64,000 nucleotides of DNA from Spodoptera frugiperda (GCF_023101765.2 NC_064229.1:3042001-3106000), one strand, 5' to 3'. Positions 1-9,799 are shown, counted from the first letter of the stretch. Notes: a model not told the origin generated them from the sequence alone. Numbers and translations: made by a program.

Positions 1-594
1 TTCGAAGCTCTGAAGAACCGTCTTCTCCAAATATATGAAGAATCCGAAACGAGACAAATACAGAAGTTAATATCAGAGGTGGAATTGGGTGACCAGAAGC
101 CTAGCCAGTTACTAAGAAGGATGAAGGAGTTAGCGAGAGGAAAGATAGAAGACGACACACTCAAGATACTATGGCAAGGACACCTACCTACAGCGGTTCG
201 ATCAGTACTTACCGTAACTTCAGCCAAGGACCTGGAAGAATTATCTGCAATAGCTGACAAGGTTATGGAGACAAATCAGCCTACCACACAGATCAGCGAA
301 GTAGCTCGCAGTCGTGCAGATCAACCGACAAACCTGGAAATAGCAACGATTATGGCCGAGATTGCGAAGATCAATCTAAAAATACAAGAGATGGACAGAG
401 GAAGGAGCAGGTACAGAAGCAGGAGTGGCTACAGGAATTGTTCACGTTCGCAGTCTCGATCAAGACCCAGAAGGACACCTGAGAGTCCAGACTGGTTGTG
501 TTCGTACCACCACCGATACCGGAAACGTGCTCGAAAATGCGTCCCTCCATGCAACTGGAAGACAGCGTCACCATCCCCTACTACGGGAAACTGA
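1..594 (+). pseudogene. Ty3/gypsy-type retrotransposon gag, 3' part
   Basis: The frame is open from the first base of the window to a stop at 594, so the gag gene starts upstream and only its C-terminal half is visible. The reading (LGDQKPSQLLRRMKELA, then GHLPTAVRSVL and LEELSAIADKV) is typical of the capsid region of arthropod gypsy-like elements. It is followed by an Arg/Ser-rich stretch and a zinc-finger-like C-x2-H-x9-C-x3-C arrangement near 500-552 (CSYHHRYRKRARKCVPPC). The capsid would package the element RNA. The protease follows in another frame, as expected for ribosomal frameshifting, but the rest of the element is replaced, so this copy cannot be autonomous. Confidence 0.75.
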
Positions 595-830
595 TGGAAG
601 TGCAGCCAGTGACGGGAGGTTGTGCGGTGAAAGACAACCGTCTAGTAGTAAGTGACAAAATTTCTAATCTTAAATTTTTGATAGACACCGGTGCCTGTAT
701 TTCTGTATTACCTAAATTTTTCATTAGAGATAAAGGACAGCTAGTAAATAACTCTAATTATAAACTTTATGCAGAGAGTACTGAGATTTATTCTTTCGTT
801 ATTCTCGAGATTCTGGTGTCAATCTACTGA
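555..830 (+). pseudogene. Retrotransposon aspartic protease, truncated
   Basis: In the frame -1 to gag, the sequence reads a retropepsin start with the active-site motif FLIDTGACISVLP at about 676-714. The domain stays recognisable to about 785 (YKLYAEST). It then turns into unrelated sequence and ends at a stop at 828-830. A complete retropepsin plus reverse transcriptase, RNase H and integrase should follow; none is present. Position 785-790 is therefore a breakpoint between the element's own sequence and the insert that carries the next ORF. The protease would mature the gag polyprotein; this one lacks its C-terminal half. Confidence 0.7.
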
Positions 831-897
831 CCCTGCCATCGAATACGACCGTGGAGCTCATCCCATCAACACAAGACTCAATTTTGTCTATCCCATA

Positions 898-1905
898 ATG
901 GCATCAAGCTCCTTGGATACCCTCGACTTGACTGAGATTGGACTAACCCGAGAAGTCCTAACCGGAGTCAGTGACTATATGACAGGGCAGAAGCCAATTC
1001 CCGGTTTCAACTATCCGGAGGCCTGTCCCCCGATCTCCGATGAGCTAACCAAACTCCTAGGGTCACTAAAAAACTATTGGACCCAGTTGGAGGATCCCTT
1101 GGATGAAAGAATTCTCACCACTCTAAAGGCCATTAGTGCCCTAAGTAATGATACCAGGGGAGATCTCAGTGGGAAGTACAAACATCTGATTAGGATCAGT
1201 GGGGACGACATGCCTCAGCTGTTGGATGAACTTATAGAGGTATGTCTTTTAGGCTCCAAAACCCTGATCGCCACCTTAAAAGTGGCAATAACTGCGTATA
1301 CGGCAGCCCTGGCAAGGAATGCTAAATCCACCATCTCTGATATAGCAACTGCATCCGCAGATCTGATGGTGATTACACAAATGATTCAGTCACAACAAGA
1401 GTCCTTTCAGACCTCTCTGGAACACCTCTCCCATGCATGGAACAATGTTGCTGGCAGCATGACTGCCTACACTGCGGAGTTGGACAAGAAAACCCTTAGA
1501 TTAACACAACTCACGCCCAATGTTAGACCTGATCATCATAGAGCCCCCTCCACCACCTCAAGCCATACTCCTGATGCATCTGTTGGACTCAGGATCAATA
1601 TAACCCCGGGTTGTGCCTACAAATCCCAATTTGGGGTCCTGACATGTTGCCCTAATGGAAATATCGGGTTCTTAGCAACCAATGCTGAGGGTACGGTGAT
1701 TGCCAAATTGGTTGAGGTGATCAAAAAGCCTGCCCCTCTTGGGAAGGTCCTAAACAAGAACTTACAGGAATTAATCAATTATGTCAAGGCCAACCCAAAG
1801 ATTCTTACAACCTATTCTGCATTACCACCTCAGGATAGAATTACCCTCATAAATGAAATTAACATTTGTGTTCCAGACCTTACTAATCAGTGGGTGAAGG
1901 CTTAA
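898..1905 (+). CDS. Uninterrupted 335-codon ORF inside LTR element; possible endogenised viral phosphoprotein-like gene
   Basis: The frame is open from 769, but the first methionine in a sensible context is at 898, giving 335 residues and a TAA at 1903-1905. Three parts are visible: an N-terminal half rich in Leu, Thr and acidic residues; a long predicted helix around residues 140-210 with heptad-like hydrophobic spacing; a Pro/Ser/Thr/His linker near residues 218-236; and a compact C-terminal part with a Cys-Cys pair and Lys-rich helices. It matches no gag, pol or env protein known to me. The order oligomerisation helix, disordered linker, C-terminal domain resembles phosphoproteins of mononegaviruses, so an endogenised viral gene is my leading guess, unproven. 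It lies between the broken protease and the polypurine tract and has no stop codons, so it is young or under selection. Confidence 0.55.
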   Translation: MASSSLDTLDLTEIGLTREVLTGVSDYMTGQKPIPGFNYPEACPPISDELTKLLGSLKNYWTQLEDPLDERILTTLKAISALSNDTRGDLSGKYKHLIRISGDDMPQLLDELIEVCLLGSKTLIATLKVAITAYTAALARNAKSTISDIATASADLMVITQMIQSQQESFQTSLEHLSHAWNNVAGSMTAYTAELDKKTLRLTQLTPNVRPDHHRAPSTTSSHTPDASVGLRINITPGCAYKSQFGVLTCCPNGNIGFLATNAEGTVIAKLVEVIKKPAPLGKVLNKNLQELINYVKANPKILTTYSALPPQDRITLINEINICVPDLTNQWVKA

Positions 1906-2099
1906 CCATGGGAGACCTCCTCATAATACTTATGTGTAACAATAATTGAATTGTGAAAAAGTATCATCCTGTAGCTATGTAATGTAACACCTCTTGTAAG
2001 CGAGTGTAAATAGATAGTACAACAGTTGATTATTGTAAACAAGTGTAGTATTTTAAACAACCGTATTTGAATTGTAATTAAAAGTTGCGAATAAAAATA

Positions 2100-2271
2100 A
2101 AAAAAGGGGGAATACTGTGGGGTCTATACAGTTACGTCAGCAAGTTTTATATACCTAGTGTAACATGTATGCATGATATAGAGTTGTAATATACGATAGC
2201 CAGTCGGCTTCCAACTACTGGTCGTTTCACTTGTCTCCCTGCACTCACAAGCACACCCACACACTACACCA
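2100..2271 (+). mobile_element. Polypurine tract and putative 3' LTR of the gypsy-like element
   Basis: A run of A then GGGGG at about 2095-2112 is followed by TGTGGGGTC at 2116, the usual polypurine tract to LTR boundary. A matching CCCACA at 2256-2261 could close a short LTR of about 146 bp; CACCA at 2267-2271 is an alternative end. TATATA near 2145 could be the LTR promoter box. The 5' LTR would lie upstream of the window. The 3' untranslated stretch 1906-2095 (TGTAAATAGATAG, AATAAAAATAAAA) is typical of such elements. Confidence 0.5.
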
Positions 2272-2404
2272 GTTTAAAAATTAATTTTCTTTGTTGATAT
2301 TCATTGAAAGCTATTAGTACAATCGAATAAGAAGTTTTAACTTCGATTGCCACCGTGGTTATGATCAATACCTTTAGTACGAGTTTGCTTTACGTTTAGT
2401 GTAA

Positions 2405-2512
2405 GGCCGGCAACGCACCTGTGACTCCTCTAGTGTTGCGGGTGTCCATAGTCGGCGTCTATCGCTTACCATGAGATGACCCGTCTGCTCGTTAGCCCCC
2501 TATTCAATAAAA
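2405..2512 (+). repeat. LINE 3'-end fragment (GCAACGCACC family)
   Basis: The stretch runs from CCGGCAACGCACCTGTGAC through CGCTTACCATGAGATGACCC to CTGCTCG and an A-run. The same 3' module recurs at 2845-2952, 9360-9480 and 41660-41765 on the + strand, and at 18770, 20680 and 39510 on the - strand. At 41590 it is joined to the C-terminal codons of a LINE ORF, so it is read as a 5'-truncated LINE or a SINE sharing that tail. Confidence 0.6.
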
Positions 2513-2789
2513 AAAGTAAGTAAAACGAGAGCGAGTTCGCTACTTTGATTGGCCAGCTCGAATAAACCAACCTTTAACCAAATACTTTAAACGTAAACCC
2601 AACTCATATTAAGGATACAGACTATTCAGTTTTAGAAGTATATCAGTGTCTACGTTCAAAGCAAACTGATGAAAAGCAATAAACAATGGTCGCATATGAA
2701 AATACGGCCGCCTAGAATGAAGACTCAGCTTAAATTCCTATGACAAAACAATTCGGCTACAAAGTACTAAAATGAAGTTCTTTAAACTC

Positions 2790-2952
2790 CATTCTAGTAC
2801 TTTTAACTCGAAACCTTCAAGAAAAGAGCACACACCGTTTTAAAAGATCGGCAACGCACCTGTGGCGCCTTTGGTGTTGCGGGTGTCCATGGGCGACGCT
2901 GATCGCTTACCATCAGGTGACGCGTCTGCTCATTTGCCACCTAAACCATAAA
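2790..2952 (+). repeat. LINE 3'-end fragment, second copy
   Basis: It starts with the end of a reverse-transcriptase ORF (CCTTCAAGAAAAGAGCACAC, compare 41625-41650). It continues with the GCAACGCACCTGTGGCGCC and CTTACCATCAGGTGACGCG module and ends in an A-run at 2950. Between this copy and the one at 2405, 2513-2790 shows nothing else recognisable. Confidence 0.6.
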
Positions 2953-3410
2953 AAAAAAACAAAAATAATGTATGAATTTATCTTAGAAGTGGGACCACAC
3001 CCAACTCATTGAATTCCGCACAAATTAACAATGTCTTTCAAAATTAATTATTTCGTGAGAACAAAATGAGGTGGAAACGTATCACACTTCAAAATATAAT
3101 TTTACACTTTATTCTTAATTAATATAATGAGGTGCTTAACTATTTTTCAGCGCTATTTTATTTTTTATTATATTCTGAGTGAAAATTAGAATGACAGTTA
3201 TTTAAAATAATTCAAACTATTTTAAGTCGATTAGCCACAAGTAATACTCTCAGTCAGACTGGTTTGATTCTTCCAACATTTCTTTTACATTATAAGGGTT
3301 GGGGCAAGCTGAAGTGGCTATGAGCAGCAAGGTGAAATGGTAGTGGGCAGGGCACATAGCGAGGAGAACCGACGGCGGCTGGGGCAGAAAGATTCTGTGG
3401 CGACACCTGG

Positions 3411-3558
3411 GCTCTTAGTCTGCTATTACAATTGTGTCAGAATGGTCGATCACTGAGCAGTGCGAGAGGGACGGAGCTATACAACCTACATAGCTTCGTC
3501 CCTCTCGCACTGCTCAGTGATCGACCATTCTGACACAATTGTAATAGCAGACTAAGGC
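3411..3558. repeat. Near-perfect hairpin MITE, 66-bp arms
   Basis: The arm 3415-3480 is the reverse complement of 3490-3555 at 65 of 66 positions, around a 9-nt loop (ACAACCTAC). The ends are TTAGTCTGCTATTAC and its complement. The surrounding repeat (TGTGGCGACACCTGACAAG, compare 10995 and 38311) is interrupted exactly here with CCTG on either side. A second copy with only the loop and right arm lies at 12313-12407. Confidence 0.8.
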
Positions 3559-3800
3559 CCCTGACAAGTGACATATTACAAAACTCGCACATAGACTATC
3601 GATGAGCGAATCAACGGATGACGTCATAAATATCCTGCACACATGTGAAGTTTATATGCGAATAAACATGGATAGAAAATCCCAACGAACAACAGTTGGG
3701 CAGAAAGCCCGCCAGGCACCTCACCTCGCCTGGACGGAGGCTTCTCCTTTTCTTAGGGAACTTTACTCTCTGTTCCCTAAAATTCTTTAGCACACGTAAG
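3559..3800 (+). repeat. Interspersed repeat, GACAAGTGACA family
   Basis: It is homologous over its length to 10995-11235: CGCACATAGACTATCG, TGACGTCATA, ATGGATAGAAAATCCCAACG and a terminal small hairpin TTAGGGAAC/GTTCCCTAA. A third start of the family is at 38311-38340. It has no coding capacity beyond chance and cannot be named. Confidence 0.6.
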
Positions 3801-3949
3801 ACGTCCGCCTACAAGGTGGACTGACGACCTGATTAAGGTCGTAGGGAGCCGCTGGATACAGGTCGCTTCCAACCGGCCTATCTGGAAGTCTTTGGGGGAG
3901 GCTTATGTTTAGCAGTGGCTGATATGATGATGATGATAATGGTTGGAGA

Positions 3950-5040
3950 TTGCAGTTTATAAAATATTAAGTTTGTCATATAGCGCTACTGCTTATTTTC
4001 TAACAATGTAGTCCCTAAACCGGCTTTTGCGATATCCACTAAATGAATAGGAGTGGTGTCAAATGTATTTTTATTCTGCCACACTCACCTGATTTTCTTA
4101 CAATTCATGTAACAAGTCTTTAATAAAAACTTATCCCAATATAAAAAACTAGTACGAAATCGTTTTATGTGTAGATTTTGGGATATAATAAGAATGCGAG
4201 ATAGGCTACGTTATTTATGAATTTAAGAAAATACGGTCATCGTATTTCGAGAAGTAGGCACTAGTAGCACTTCGTTTGTAGATAAAAATATGTAGGTATA
4301 ACACCTATGTTACAATTTTCTCGTGGCCTTTAAATGCACGAAAGGTCGACAAAAGTAGTTATAATTTATAACGGACTTTTTTTTCACAAAATAATATTCA
4401 GTTGAAACTGAGAGCGCCATCTAGTGTGGAGTAGCCAACCTATCGTGGTAAATACAGCGACATCTGTCGGTTGGTAGTATTACCTTGAAGAGTTCTATCC
4501 CAATGTGAGACTAGTTAGTTCCGTTACTTACTGCTAGATGTCTTAAAATTCAAAACATGCAATTTACTTTTGATCTTTAAATATTTCTTCTGAACATTTT
4601 GTTTAAGCTACATGATTGGTTTTTTAGTTGGATCAGCAATTCTAGAGTTATAAATTTTCAAAAGACTGACGAAGTTTTTATAACTTACTTAGTTTCTTCC
4701 TAAGCCGATATCTATGTAAGTAGGTAAATATTCAAGTTGCATAGGATGCAACGATGTTGAATGCAGGCCAACTTTTTATATGTATAACCAGCTCAGGTGC
4801 ATTCTGTATCAACCTTGGAATTACAATTACAATAATCATTATCTTACAAGTGTTTACTAAGCACTTCATGTACCAATTGAATCAAGTAAGTAAGTATTTG
4901 TGGAGTCGGTATTCCTGTTTAGATTTGTTTCTTAAGAGTTTCTAACTTACCATCATATCAGACACAAGCTCAATGACGATTCAGTCTAAGTCGCTTTCAA
5001 CCAATTTTTATTTTTATATCGTGAGTAAATGCTAGGCAGC
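3950..5040. other. Intergenic, nothing recognised
   Basis: AT-rich sequence with no convincing gene, RNA or repeat. Short open frames here (for example 4754-4945) have no family resemblance or gene-like context. Confidence 0.5.
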
Positions 5041-5043
5041 AAT

Positions 5044-5206
5044 AACTCCGGAGCTGCGGACTAGCTAGCGGGTTTACCGGGGCTCCGGTTCGAAAAGCAG
5101 GAATAGGAACGGGGTGATTTTTAGTCAGTAAGAGTCTGACACTTCCTCTCGCCTCGGCCAAGGCGAGAGAAGTCATTGGATGATTTTCCCCCCTTAAAAG
5201 AAGGCA
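5044..5206 (+). repeat. R1-type LINE 3' tail or SINE
   Basis: It reads CGGAGCTGCGGAC, GGGTTTACCGGGGCTCCGG, GTCAGTAAGAGTCTGACAC, a Cys-free GC-rich stem (CTCGCC/GGCGAG), then GATGATTTTCCCCCC and A's. The same order of motifs ends the R1-clade LINE at 46560-47243, so these short copies are its truncated 3' ends or SINEs using its tail. Other + strand copies lie at 25966, 27300, 36150 and 44414. Confidence 0.65.
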
Positions 5207-5693
5207 GCAATAACAGAGATTATTGTTATATTTTAGTTCCAAATAGGATGTTTGAAGCAACAACGAGTAAAATGAATGTTAAAGAAAATGTGTTAAGGGA
5301 GATGGAAACTAAGATGATTCTAGTTTTTATTATTTCTTATTTGTACAATAGCACATCCAATGATAATAATTAATTATAATTGAATGTACAAGTCCTTTCA
5401 AGTTCTTTAATAGTTGCATGTCTTAGACCATTTAATCACAGTCTAGGGACAAGAGATATCGTGTGACGGAGATTTATCGAAACATTTTTTTTTAAACTTA
5501 GTAATTTTGAACATCTCTTTTGATAATGACGCTAACTTTGTACAAGATGGACGCTAGTCCACCTGTGCGGGCAGTTTACATGGTAATCGAGGTGTTGAAG
5601 CTACCCAATGTGAAATATGTTGAAACTGATCTCCTAGCTGATGATCACCTTAAGGCTGATTTTTTGAAGGTGAATATTTTTTCCTTTTTTTTA

Positions 5694-6526
5694 TATACAA
5701 CGTGTAACAAAATACATCAAGAAGCCCTGACGAATACAGGTTGAATAGAATCTCTACACAAAGTTTCAGCTTAAAATACGTTAAAAAAAATAGTACCAAA
5801 TACTTGATATCGCATAGTTCTTGATTTTAAATCATACAAACATGTCACAACACTACAGGGGTCACTCGCTAATATTACGAAACATTTCTTCTGTCAATCT
5901 AATCGCCTAGTACCTGTCTACCTAATTTTGAATAAAGCGGCGGCGCGATTTGAAAAAATCATAACTTGGTACCATGAAAAAATTAGTTTAAAAAACCCTT
6001 CCCGTATCGTTTGTTATGTTATCTAGAAGCCGTGTACTTGATATGTATACCCCCTTTTTGTTACACGTTGTATACAACGTGTAACAAAATACATCAAGAA
6101 GCCCTGACGAATACAGGTTGAATAGAATCTCTACACAAAGTTTCAGCTTAAAATACTTAAAACACTGAAAAATCTGACAAAGGGAATTGCATTAACGTTT
6201 AAAAAAAAAGTTTTCTTGCATATCTTCTATAGTAGATATGTATTCGAGCTTCATCAAAATTTGTACCAAATGCTTGATTTCGCATAGTTCTTGGTTTCAA
6301 ATCATACAAACGTGTCACAACACTACAGGGGTCACTCGCTAGTATTACGAAACATTTCTTCTGTCAATCTGATGGCCTAGTACCTGTCTACCTAATTTTG
6401 ATTGGAAAAATTCATAACTTGGTAACATGAAAACATGAGTTTAAAAAACCCTTCCCGTATCGTTTGTTATGTTATCCAGAAACCGTGCACTTGATATGTA
6501 ACCCCCTTTTTGCTACACGTTGTATA
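5694..6526 (+). repeat. Two abutting MITE copies (CAACGTGTAAC family) in GST-A intron 1
   Basis: Copy one is 5698-6070 and copy two 6075-6522. Both begin CAACGTGTAACAAAA and end with its complement, TTACACGTTG. TATA flanks each side (5694-5697, 6071-6074, 6523-6526) and the middle TATA is shared. The target duplication is either TATA, or TA with termini TACAACG. Other copies are 16996-17379 and, inverted, 52097-52480. No transposase is visible. Confidence 0.8.
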
Positions 6527-6700
6527 TTTAATGGATCGATGTTTGGCCGCTATCTCGCCTCATGGTAAGTGATGATGCGGCCTACGATGAAGCACGTCTG
6601 CCCATACGCAACCTATTCACTCGGGCTTTTAAGACACCCAGATTATACCAGGAAACACAGACTCCGGTAAGGAGTTCTACTCCCTAGCAGTTCGCACAAG
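6527..6700 (+). repeat. LINE-tail repeat (GTAAGTGATGATGCGGCC family)
   Basis: Motifs are GGCCGCTATCTCGCC, ATGGTAAGTGATGATGCGG, CCTATTCACTCGGGC and AACACAGACTCCGG. Copies occur at 13935-14103 and, more diverged, at 49850-50010. It is non-coding and placed directly downstream of the MITE pair. Confidence 0.55.
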
Positions 6701-6715
6701 GAAACTTTTTTTTAA

Positions 6716-6912
6716 ATAAACGTTGCTCCACACTATGATTGTCTCATGTGTCGTGGGTGCGTTTACAAACATGCAAGTTCACATGCACATGACACTCAGA
6801 CCTAAAACAACAATTTATAGATCATACAAAGAATTGCTCCGTGCTGGAATTGAACCCGCTACACGTTGCACGGAAACCTGTAGTCCATCTACTGCTCCAA
6901 CCATGCAGGCAT
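6716..6912 (-). repeat. tRNA-like SINE, second family (CGGGTTCGATTCC head)
   Basis: On the - strand the head has a B-box-like GCGGGTTCAATTCCAGC and CTACACGTTGCAC. The body is TGTATGTGAACTTGTATG-like and GTTTGTAAACGCACCCACGAC, and it ends at GTGGAGCAACG. + strand copies are at 36665-36855 and 41785-41975. Not a functional tRNA gene. Confidence 0.6.
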
Positions 6913-7579
6913 AATTATAATGTTATATTTATTTTCTGTTTTTCTTTTAATGCCTTTAGTATAGCCCAGACAGTACCTACAGTCCTCCTTTAGGTATATA
7001 AAGGTGCATTTACAAACAAACACAAACATTTTACAAAGATCCAACTCGACCTAAGACACACCATATAAAGGTAAAATTTTGTAAAGCCCTCACCCTGTCT
7101 TATAAAGTAGGTTAGCCGTTTAGTCCTTGCAATAATGTAAACGTGACATTAGCTTGTTTTCTTAGTCATGTTTTAATGATTTCCGGATTAAATAAATATG
7201 TGTATTTTATTTCCAGATAAATCCACAACACACAATACCACATTTAACCGATGGAAACTTTCAACTCTCGGACAGGTGAGCGCCTATACCATGGAACAAA
7301 TACAAAGAAGAGATGTCATAACTGGATTTCCCTTTAACAGAATGCAGGACTCTTTACAGGGAGCGCGAGTCGTTACAAACCACGCCCTTCTCTATTTTCC
7401 AACATGCAGTCTCATACTACAAACACGTTGCTAATTTGTCCAAATTTTAATGTGCCACTTTCTGAGCGCTTATAACCTATCTACACCTTTTTACTTATAA
7501 TGTTATTGCGTATTGGGCAGGGCCGATTTGTTTTGTCACAGTGCACAATCACATTATGACATCTTCTCCTTTAAATTGT

Positions 7580-7864
7580 CTGACTCGTTGGTCGAGTGAT
7601 CGCAAGTGCGACTGCTGAACACGGGGTCTCGGGTTCGATTCCCGGGTCGGGCAAAGTATTACTGGGGTATTTTCGGTTTTTCAAAAAAAATTCAGTAGTA
7701 ACACGGAGTCTGGAATTGTGTCCAGTATATGGCTATAGGCTCACCCCCAATTACATGGGTTTTTTAACGCAAATGGTGAAAAGTGGGTGTACATTGTATA
7801 GCGGCAGTTCAAGTCGTAATGAGCACCTCTGCCTACCTCTTCGGGGATATAAGGCGTGACGTTG
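7580..7864 (+). mobile_element. tRNA-derived SINE with 14-bp target duplication in GST-A intron 2
   Basis: The head has pol III A-box-like TGGTCGAGTGATCGCAAG and B-box GGTTCGATTCC. The body contains CACGGAGTCTGGAATTG and ATTACATGGG, and the 3' end TTCGGGGATATAAGGCGTG. CTCCTTTAAATTGT at 7566-7579 is repeated exactly at 7865-7878, a target-site duplication. This is the commonest SINE in the window: eight further full or partial copies. Confidence 0.85.
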
Positions 7865-8224
7865 CTCCTTTAAATTGTTTGTAAAAACGTGTTTTAATAT
7901 TTATAATTTAAACATTAAGCCTATATCTATATCTAATGCAATTATTCTTCACAGTCACGCAATAATAACATATTTGATAAACAAATATGGTAAGAATTCT
8001 GAATTATACCCAAGTGACCCGCACAGAGGGCTGTAATTGACCAAAAACTGCACTTCGATAGCGGTATCCTCTACCCAGCTTTGAGAGAGAATGATGTAAG
8101 TTTACCTTAGAACCCGAACCAAATAAATATTCATAAGTTACTAACAAATTTTCAAGAAAATATACCCTACAATCGAAACAATAATGTAACCAAGAATTGT
8201 ATTGTGAATTTGATTGAAAAAGAG

Positions 8225-8680
8225 TAACCCATGAAGTTTCTTGCTCGTTCTTCTCTATCGGAATCTACACTTTGGAACGAGCAAATAGCTTCACTAGAGG
8301 ACTGACCGACAGACAGACGTTATTAATATTATCATATTTGCTTTGACGTTCAAAAGTGCCTTCCTGGTCTATTTGAAATAATTTATTTTGACTTTGACTT
8401 TTACAATAAGGGAGCTTATTTCCACCAGAGATGTGCTATGTAGGATATAATAGCTAAGCCATGTAGCTGTGCGAGTAAAATGCTCTATGAAGAAGCGCAG
8501 CTCGAATATGCGATGTATCGACACTAGGGAAGCGCCATCCATTAGGACACAGCCATAGCGCACGTTCATAACACACATCCATAGCACGCAACTGTTTATA
8601 AGAAAAAAAAAACACAATATTCCTTCATTTTCATAGTCTGTTATCACTCTTATTGAAACAATGCTTTTAAGAACCAATAA
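8225..8680 (-). repeat. LINE tail and adjoining MITE-like repeat in GST-A intron 3
   Basis: 8225-8405 on the - strand is the AAAGTCAAAGTCAAA-ended repeat with CTGTCTGTCGGTCAGT and GAACGAGCAAGAAAC, also at 18555, 20355, 62150 and 63490. 8414-8600 begins TTTCCACCAGAGATGTGCTA and resembles hairpin repeats at 48066-48490. Neither codes for protein. Confidence 0.45.
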
Positions 8681-8810
8681 ACTTTTAATTATACAAATGG
8701 AATTGTAACCAAATTAGGTAAGTAACCATATTATTGTTTGCAATGTGTCGTGAGTACTATGAACCAGTTGTAAAATGAAAACAATTATTTTAACGATATG
8801 ATATAGAACT

Positions 8811-8900
8811 GTCTCGTTGGTCGAGTGGTCGCAAGTGCGACAAGGGCTCTCGGGTTCGATTCCTGGGTTAGGCAAAGTATTACTGGCTTTTTTTGGTTTT
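8811..8900 (+). repeat. Truncated SINE head in GST-A intron 3
   Basis: Only the tRNA-like head (TCTCGTTGGTCGAGTGGTCG and GGGTTCGATTCCTGGG) and the first part of the body of the main SINE family remain. Confidence 0.7.
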
Positions 8901-9289
8901 TACTAATAAATACGTGTCTAATAATTTTAAATAATTAACAAGACTTATTGCAATTCTAAAAAAATGTCATCGGGTAGATGACTAATCCCAACAACAATAT
9001 ACTACTATAACAACATATTGAGAAAAAGCATCACTCATTTTTTTCAGGAACCTATTTTCTTTGGAACCGCAACCTCTTTAAAACCTGAAGGTGTGGCCAA
9101 GATCAGATCAGCATATGATTTCACTGAGAAATTTTTGAATGGAACACCTTGGCTGGCTGGAAACCAACTTACTGTAGCTGACATAAGTTGTGTGGCGACT
9201 GTAAGCACACTCAACGAATTACTGCATATTGATGAAGCTACGTAAGTATTTTTTTCATCTTAAAAGTTGTAAATCTGTGGAGGCTGTAT

Positions 9290-9480
9290 TGGCTTTACCA
9301 ATCATATTTTCCCAATACCCGATTTCCCCAACAGCCCTTAAATTTCTAAAATCCCCAAAGGACCAGCAACGCACTTGTAACGCCACTGGTGTTTCGGATG
9401 TCCGTGGGTGGTGGCGATTGCTTACCATCAGGCGATTCGTCTGCTTGTTTACCTTATATACCTTAAAAAACCATAAAGGG
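9290..9480 (+). repeat. LINE 3'-end fragment in GST-A intron 4
   Basis: CCCTTAAATTTCTAA, then AGCAACGCACTTGTAACGCC, GGCGATTGCTTACCATCAGG and CTGCTTGTTTACC: the GCAACGCACC family, + orientation. Confidence 0.6.
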
Positions 9481-9687
9481 TTTAAACCTTAAAAAAATCA
9501 TATCTTTCTAGGGCACTATGATGGAAATTTCACAAAAATTGTGTATTATAATAACCCAAGATAATATATAAACAGTACATTCGGTCGAGCTTTAATTTAG
9601 CTAATTGTCCAAGGAAATAAAAATCCAATAATACTTTTACTAATCCTGAGATTTAATCTAAAATCTCAATCTCTTTAGACACTTACT

Positions 9688-9799
9688 GCCACATTCAGAG
9701 ACTTTTAATGATTACTTAAACTATTCCTTAGTAACGGTTTTGTATCGAAAACAATTGCTAAGGACTGGGTTAAGTAACCATTAAATGACTGAGTAAGGC
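9688..9799. repeat. Palindromic MITE (GCCGTACTCAGAG family)
   Basis: Terminal inverted repeats GCC-ACATTCAGAGAC and its complement enclose AGTAACGGTTTTGTATCG and AATTGCTAAGGACTGGG. Better preserved termini are seen in the copy at 52913-53030; a third copy is 25833-26147. Confidence 0.6.

Larger units (their letters stand above)
3290..3925 (+). mobile_element. RTE-type LINE C-terminal fragment split by nested insertions
   Basis: The left part, 3300-3392, translates to KWAGHIARRTDG-like residues, and the right part, 3807-3905, to TRWTDDLIKVVGSRWIQ and WKSLGEAYV. These are consecutive pieces of the C-terminal tail of RTE-like LINE polyproteins. The copy ends in a (GAT)n microsatellite at 3920-3940, a typical RTE 3' end. 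About 400 bp (3393-3806) are inserted between the halves. The insert is itself a repeat (see 10995) that contains a hairpin MITE at 3411-3558, so three layers of insertion are visible. Confidence 0.6.

Noticed and set aside
7580..7664. Possible tRNA genes (pol III boxes here and at other SINE heads)
   Set aside because: The heads lack complete acceptor and anticodon stems and are followed by the same SINE body each time.
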